A stretch of DNA of 64,000 nt from Limnephilus marmoratus (Eukaryota > Arthropoda > Insecta > Trichoptera > Limnephilidae), in contig OU862909.1 of NCBI GenBank assembly GCA_917880885.1, positions 33,912,405-33,976,404 on the forward strand. Reading direction: 5' to 3'. Below are positions 61,166-64,000 of the stretch, in pieces; within the stretch, counting starts at the first letter, position 1, and every line of letters begins with the position of its first letter. A program made the translations under genes and the position numbers. The notes beneath the pieces were generated by a model. It worked only from the letters and a program-made list of their open reading frames with translations. It had not been told where the DNA came from and ran no database searches.

Positions 61166-63847
61166 GTAAGTTGTCAGATTGTTTCTTTAATTCTTTTTTT
61201 TTTTCAATGTTTCATTTGAATCTATCTAGGAGAGGAGGAAAGCTTACGACAGCCGCAGAATTACTTGCAGCATGCAAATAATGTTAAATAATATCACTTG
61301 CCAAAGCTTAAATAGATTTAGAAATTTGATACCTATATCATAAATGTTTATACAATTTTCTTTCTAAGTTACATTGAAAGTTTCGTGTTATTTTAGGAAC
61401 GTGTATACATTAATTTGTTCAATTTTAATAAATGAATATATATACAATTAGAGATTTTCACCGCCGAAAGTATTATGTGATTTAATTTGATGTGCAATTA
61501 TGATGATGGACTCTGTAATGCTGTCCGAAACGTTGGCTAAAGAAGAAGGTAGCACAACACAGCAAAATACCCCATAAATAAATCACGATAAAATAATATA
61601 TATTTTAAATAATATATGTCACTCTTTCTTCTATTTCATAACATATTTTAACATTATAATACATATCCCAAATTTAATAATAATATTATTACCACTCGAG
61701 CGATAGCTACCCAAATTTAGGTAGGTGATTTTTATGAATTATGAATTTAACCATTTTTTTATTAAGCCTAAAAATATGGGATAAAAGGTGAAATCTATGC
61801 AGTTTCATTGTTTTAAACCTTGGTAAGCCGTTCGTAATATGTTACCATCATCATCATCATCACTATTGGCTCTACAACCCCTGGTGGGTCTTGGCCTCCT
61901 CAAGAGTCTTCCTCCACTCATCTCGGTTTTGTGCCAGCTCTCTCCAGTTTGGAAGCTCCAAGATAGATATGTCTTTGAGGACGTTGTCGCTCCGTATAAT
62001 ATGTTACCATATTAATTAAATAATGGCTGAATCGAAAACTGAAATCGAAAATCTAATAGTTAGAGTGGGTCTTTTATAAATCTTGATTTTATTAAAAATA
62101 AATTGAATTGTTCCAAAAACAGGAATATCGCGGACAATTGAAATTTTTTAAATTTTTTTCCTAACTTTCTATAATTCTGTTTTAGTAGGTATTTATATAA
62201 CCATGATGAAGGTTTAGGTTGAACCAAAACCAATTGGTTTATATATTCAATAAAGTGTTCAATCATAAATATTTGAAGTTTTTTTTTTTTTTAATGATAA
62301 TATAAGATAAAGTAAAATTACAAAATAAGTAAAAATACAAAGTAAAGTGGTTTGTTTACAGTCCTCCTCACTAGGTATTCCTGTTCCGAGGCGGACTGTA
62401 TGTTGCTGAATGGGTTACTGTATGTTGTTGATTTTTATTTCCTCATCTTCTAGTATCTTGATTTTCACAAAATAACAATAAATAAAATAAAAGTATTTAT
62501 GTTTGTTGTCTGCAGGTTGTATTGGGATTACTTCATAATTTTAATGATTTCCTCATCTTCCTGTTTACTTTAACCATAATTTGATATCTTTTTTAAACAT
62601 TTGCATCTCCATGGTGTTCTTAATTTCAATTGGCAGGGCATTATATAATTTTCTAGTATGGAAATTATGGTTTTTCTGGCCAAAAGATGTATTTAATTGC
62701 GGGATGTTTAGTAGTTTTGACCTTGTAGTGTAGGTGTGTTGGTCAGCAAGGTATTCATATTTTTCTTTAAATTTGAGTAGTACATTTTTCGAGTATAATT
62801 TAATAATGCTGAACACATTAAAGTTTTTAAAAATTTCTTTTGATGGAGTTTTTATGGGTACTTTTAGGATTATTTTTTATTATTGCCTTAGTTATAATAA
62901 ATGATTGCTTTTAGACAAGCGATTGAGACCAGACACGCTCTGCATGGCGTCACTTGGCCGACCTCCAACCCTAAAACCCTGAACGTGGACTTTGGATTGG
63001 CTTCGGACATGAGGGAAGCTCTTGCTAGTGGTGAAGATGAGATGCCAAGTCACGAAACATGGCCAAAGGAACAGTATGTCAGAGATAGTAAAATAAGTGG
63101 CAAGGTATACATACTTTTTTTATTTGTTTAATCCATTGTTTTTTTTTTTACATTAACTCCACACAGGAGGCCCTGAGGAAAATAATTTCCCTCAGGGCCT
63201 ATGTCATCTGGGATGCTGTGTGGAGGGTCTTTTTGAGGAGAGGAAGGAATGAACATTGGTCTTGAAGAGACCCATGTTGTAGGAAGGAGGAAACACAGAG
63301 GCCGGCAAATCATTCCACAGCCGAGCTGTTGAACACAAGAACGAGTCGAAGAAACGACCCGTTCTCATGTGACAAATGTCAACTGTGTACAAATGTTGGG
63401 CACGCGTTTGGCGTGTTTCCCGACTATGCACCGGTGCCGAAGGGATCAATGATGCTAGTTCCTCGGAGCATCTTCCATTGTAATACCGGTAGAACAAGGA
63501 TAGCATTCCCACCCGACGCCTGTGCTCTAAAGATTGCAATCTCATTGTAACCTCTCTTTCTGTTATATGCTTCATTTACAAGGAAGGGGGAGCTATCAAT
63601 GGAGTTATAAACAGTATGGCCTTTTCTCAATACTAATAATGAATGTATTGTTTATGATTTCAGGAAAACAATGAAAAGATGTTTGAAAAGAGGACCGTAG
63701 TCCGTGAGTGGGATGTTGGTAAAGGAGACGGGGCAGAGCAGCGCGTTGAGAGACCTCCGCGCGGAGTGACCATGGGTGCGCACCATTCCCTCGACCCTCT
63801 AGAAAGAGAGAGAGGAAGAAAGAGGAGAACCAAGAGCCCTTCTCCAG
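59004..63847 (+). CDS. Acn: Acinus (RNA-binding splicing/ASAP-complex protein), 3' end outside the window
   Basis: Exons 59004-61165, 62915-63104 and 63664-63847 are in phase and the gene continues beyond the window. Acinus is a nuclear scaffold that with SAP18 and RNPS1 forms the ASAP complex on exon junctions, and it also acts in apoptosis and autophagy. The start has an AT-hook-like KRGRPPRRRKK, followed by about 500 Ser/Glu/Lys-rich residues with many SP sites. An octapeptide (K/N)SPIQxxx repeat lies at about 60290-60530. A conserved RKRKWG...ISTDSLKNLI block sits near residue 560, and an RRM starts at SSILYITNLVRPFTL (about residue 670), with FWIDKIKSRCFVQY, and finishes in exon 2 with ALHGVTWP. 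Exon 3 begins the Arg/Glu-rich lead-in to the ASAP-binding region. No SAP domain is visible in these exons, so it is either absent or encoded upstream. Confidence 0.9.
61849..61996 (-). mobile_element. 148-bp RTE-type 3'-end insertion with 14-bp duplication
   Basis: Flanked by TAATATGTTACCAT at 61835-61848 and 61997-62010. The left edge is a CATCATCATCATCA run, meaning a (ATG)n tail on the minus strand, as in RTE-type ends. Acinus intron 1. Confidence 0.85.
62565..62816 (-). pseudogene. Non-LTR retrotransposon C-terminal fragment
   Basis: It encodes YEYLADQHTYTTRSKLLNIP, then FHTRKLYNALPIEIKN and FKKDIKLWLK to a stop. The H-TR...(K)LYNALP pattern is the far C-terminus of LINE reverse transcriptases. 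Acinus intron 1. Confidence 0.75.
62915..63104 (+). CDS. Acn: Acinus exon 2 (second half of RRM)
   Basis: Follows TGCTTTTAG and encodes AIETRHALHGVTWP, then NPKTLNVDFGL and an acidic stretch, ending at GGCAAG|GTATAC in phase 0. The match to the C-terminal half of Acinus RRMs is clear. Confidence 0.9.
63136..63600 (-). mobile_element. 5'-truncated LINE, C-terminal 120 codons and poly(A)
   Basis: 63575-63204 encodes LQSLEHRRRVGMLSLFYRYY, then CSEELASLIP and ARLWNDLPASVFPPSYNMG, the last part of a common insect non-LTR reverse transcriptase. The 3' end is TGTGTGGAGTTAATGTAAAA at about 63136. It nearly fills Acinus intron 2 (63105-63663). Confidence 0.85.
63664..63847 (+). CDS. Acn: Acinus exon 3 (partial gene, continues right)
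   Basis: Follows TTTCAG and encodes EKRTVVREWDVGKG, a linker, then LERERGRKRRTKSPSP. It ends at CCAG|GTACGG, phase 1. The SAP18/RNPS1-binding part should lie beyond the window. Confidence 0.85.
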
Positions 63848-64000
63848 GTACGGGTACGCATCATGCTTTCAATACTAGCATCGTCATTCTCAAGTGTCTT
63901 GCAAAAATGTACTGAAATTTTTGACTTATTTGAATTTCAAAATTCAAGCATCGTCATTCGCAAGTGTCTTGCAAATTTTTGCACTGATTCATGCACTGAA

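Overview
The window is AT-rich nuclear DNA from an animal, most likely an insect. It has spliced genes with GT-AG introns, a TBP-related factor (TRF2) of the metazoan type whose second repeat reads more like the insect than the vertebrate form, and intergenic and intronic DNA packed with hAT, piggyBac-like, mariner, pogo-like and non-LTR elements. I do not assign a species. Exon limits below come from splice signals, codon phase and similarity to known families, without transcript data.

Five host genes are supported. (1) PPP1R11 (protein phosphatase 1 inhibitor-3 / E3 ligase), minus strand, exons 9582-9496, 3696-3579 and 3491-3331. (2) SUGCT (mitochondrial CaiB/BaiF CoA-transferase), minus strand, exons 8067-7734, 7650-7473 and 7403-6623, lying wholly inside the 5.8 kb first intron of PPP1R11 on the same strand. 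(3) A p68/DDX17 (Rm62) DEAD-box RNA helicase, minus strand, six coding exons from 32407 to 19009, with a C-terminal RS-repeat and proline-rich tail. (4) TRF2/TBPL1, plus strand, exons 38587-39113, 42570-42664 and 51192-51430, with a GC-AG second intron. (5) Acinus (Acn/ACIN1), plus strand, starting at 59004 and running off the right edge, with a 2.2 kb first coding exon and the RRM split over exons 1 and 2. DDX17, Acinus and, in a broader sense, TRF2 all act in nuclear RNA production or processing, but nothing in the sequence shows co-regulation.

Layout: 1-3.3 kb decayed repeats including a mariner relic; 3.3-9.6 kb PPP1R11 with nested SUGCT; 9.6-19 kb a transposon-dominated gap (foldback, a hAT with a BED-finger relic, a hAT with a transposase relic); 19-32.4 kb DDX17, with a mobile element in each of its five introns; 32.6-38.5 kb hAT elements (one inside another) and a foldback; 38.6-51.4 kb TRF2, whose introns hold a 5'-truncated LINE, tandem SINE heads, two minisatellites and a 2.3 kb palindromic composite; 51.4-59 kb TRF2 3' region and more elements; 59-64 kb Acinus.

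Most mobile-element calls rest on visible terminal inverted repeats plus target-site duplications. The strongest duplications are: ATCGCAAT (11246/13114), CTTACAGC (15766/17949), AAAATGCT (30351/31438), CCATCGAC (32605/33923), TACTAGAT (34221/34942), CGGCGGAT (34329/34710), AATACAAT (55268/55560) and TTTTATAC (55576/56992).
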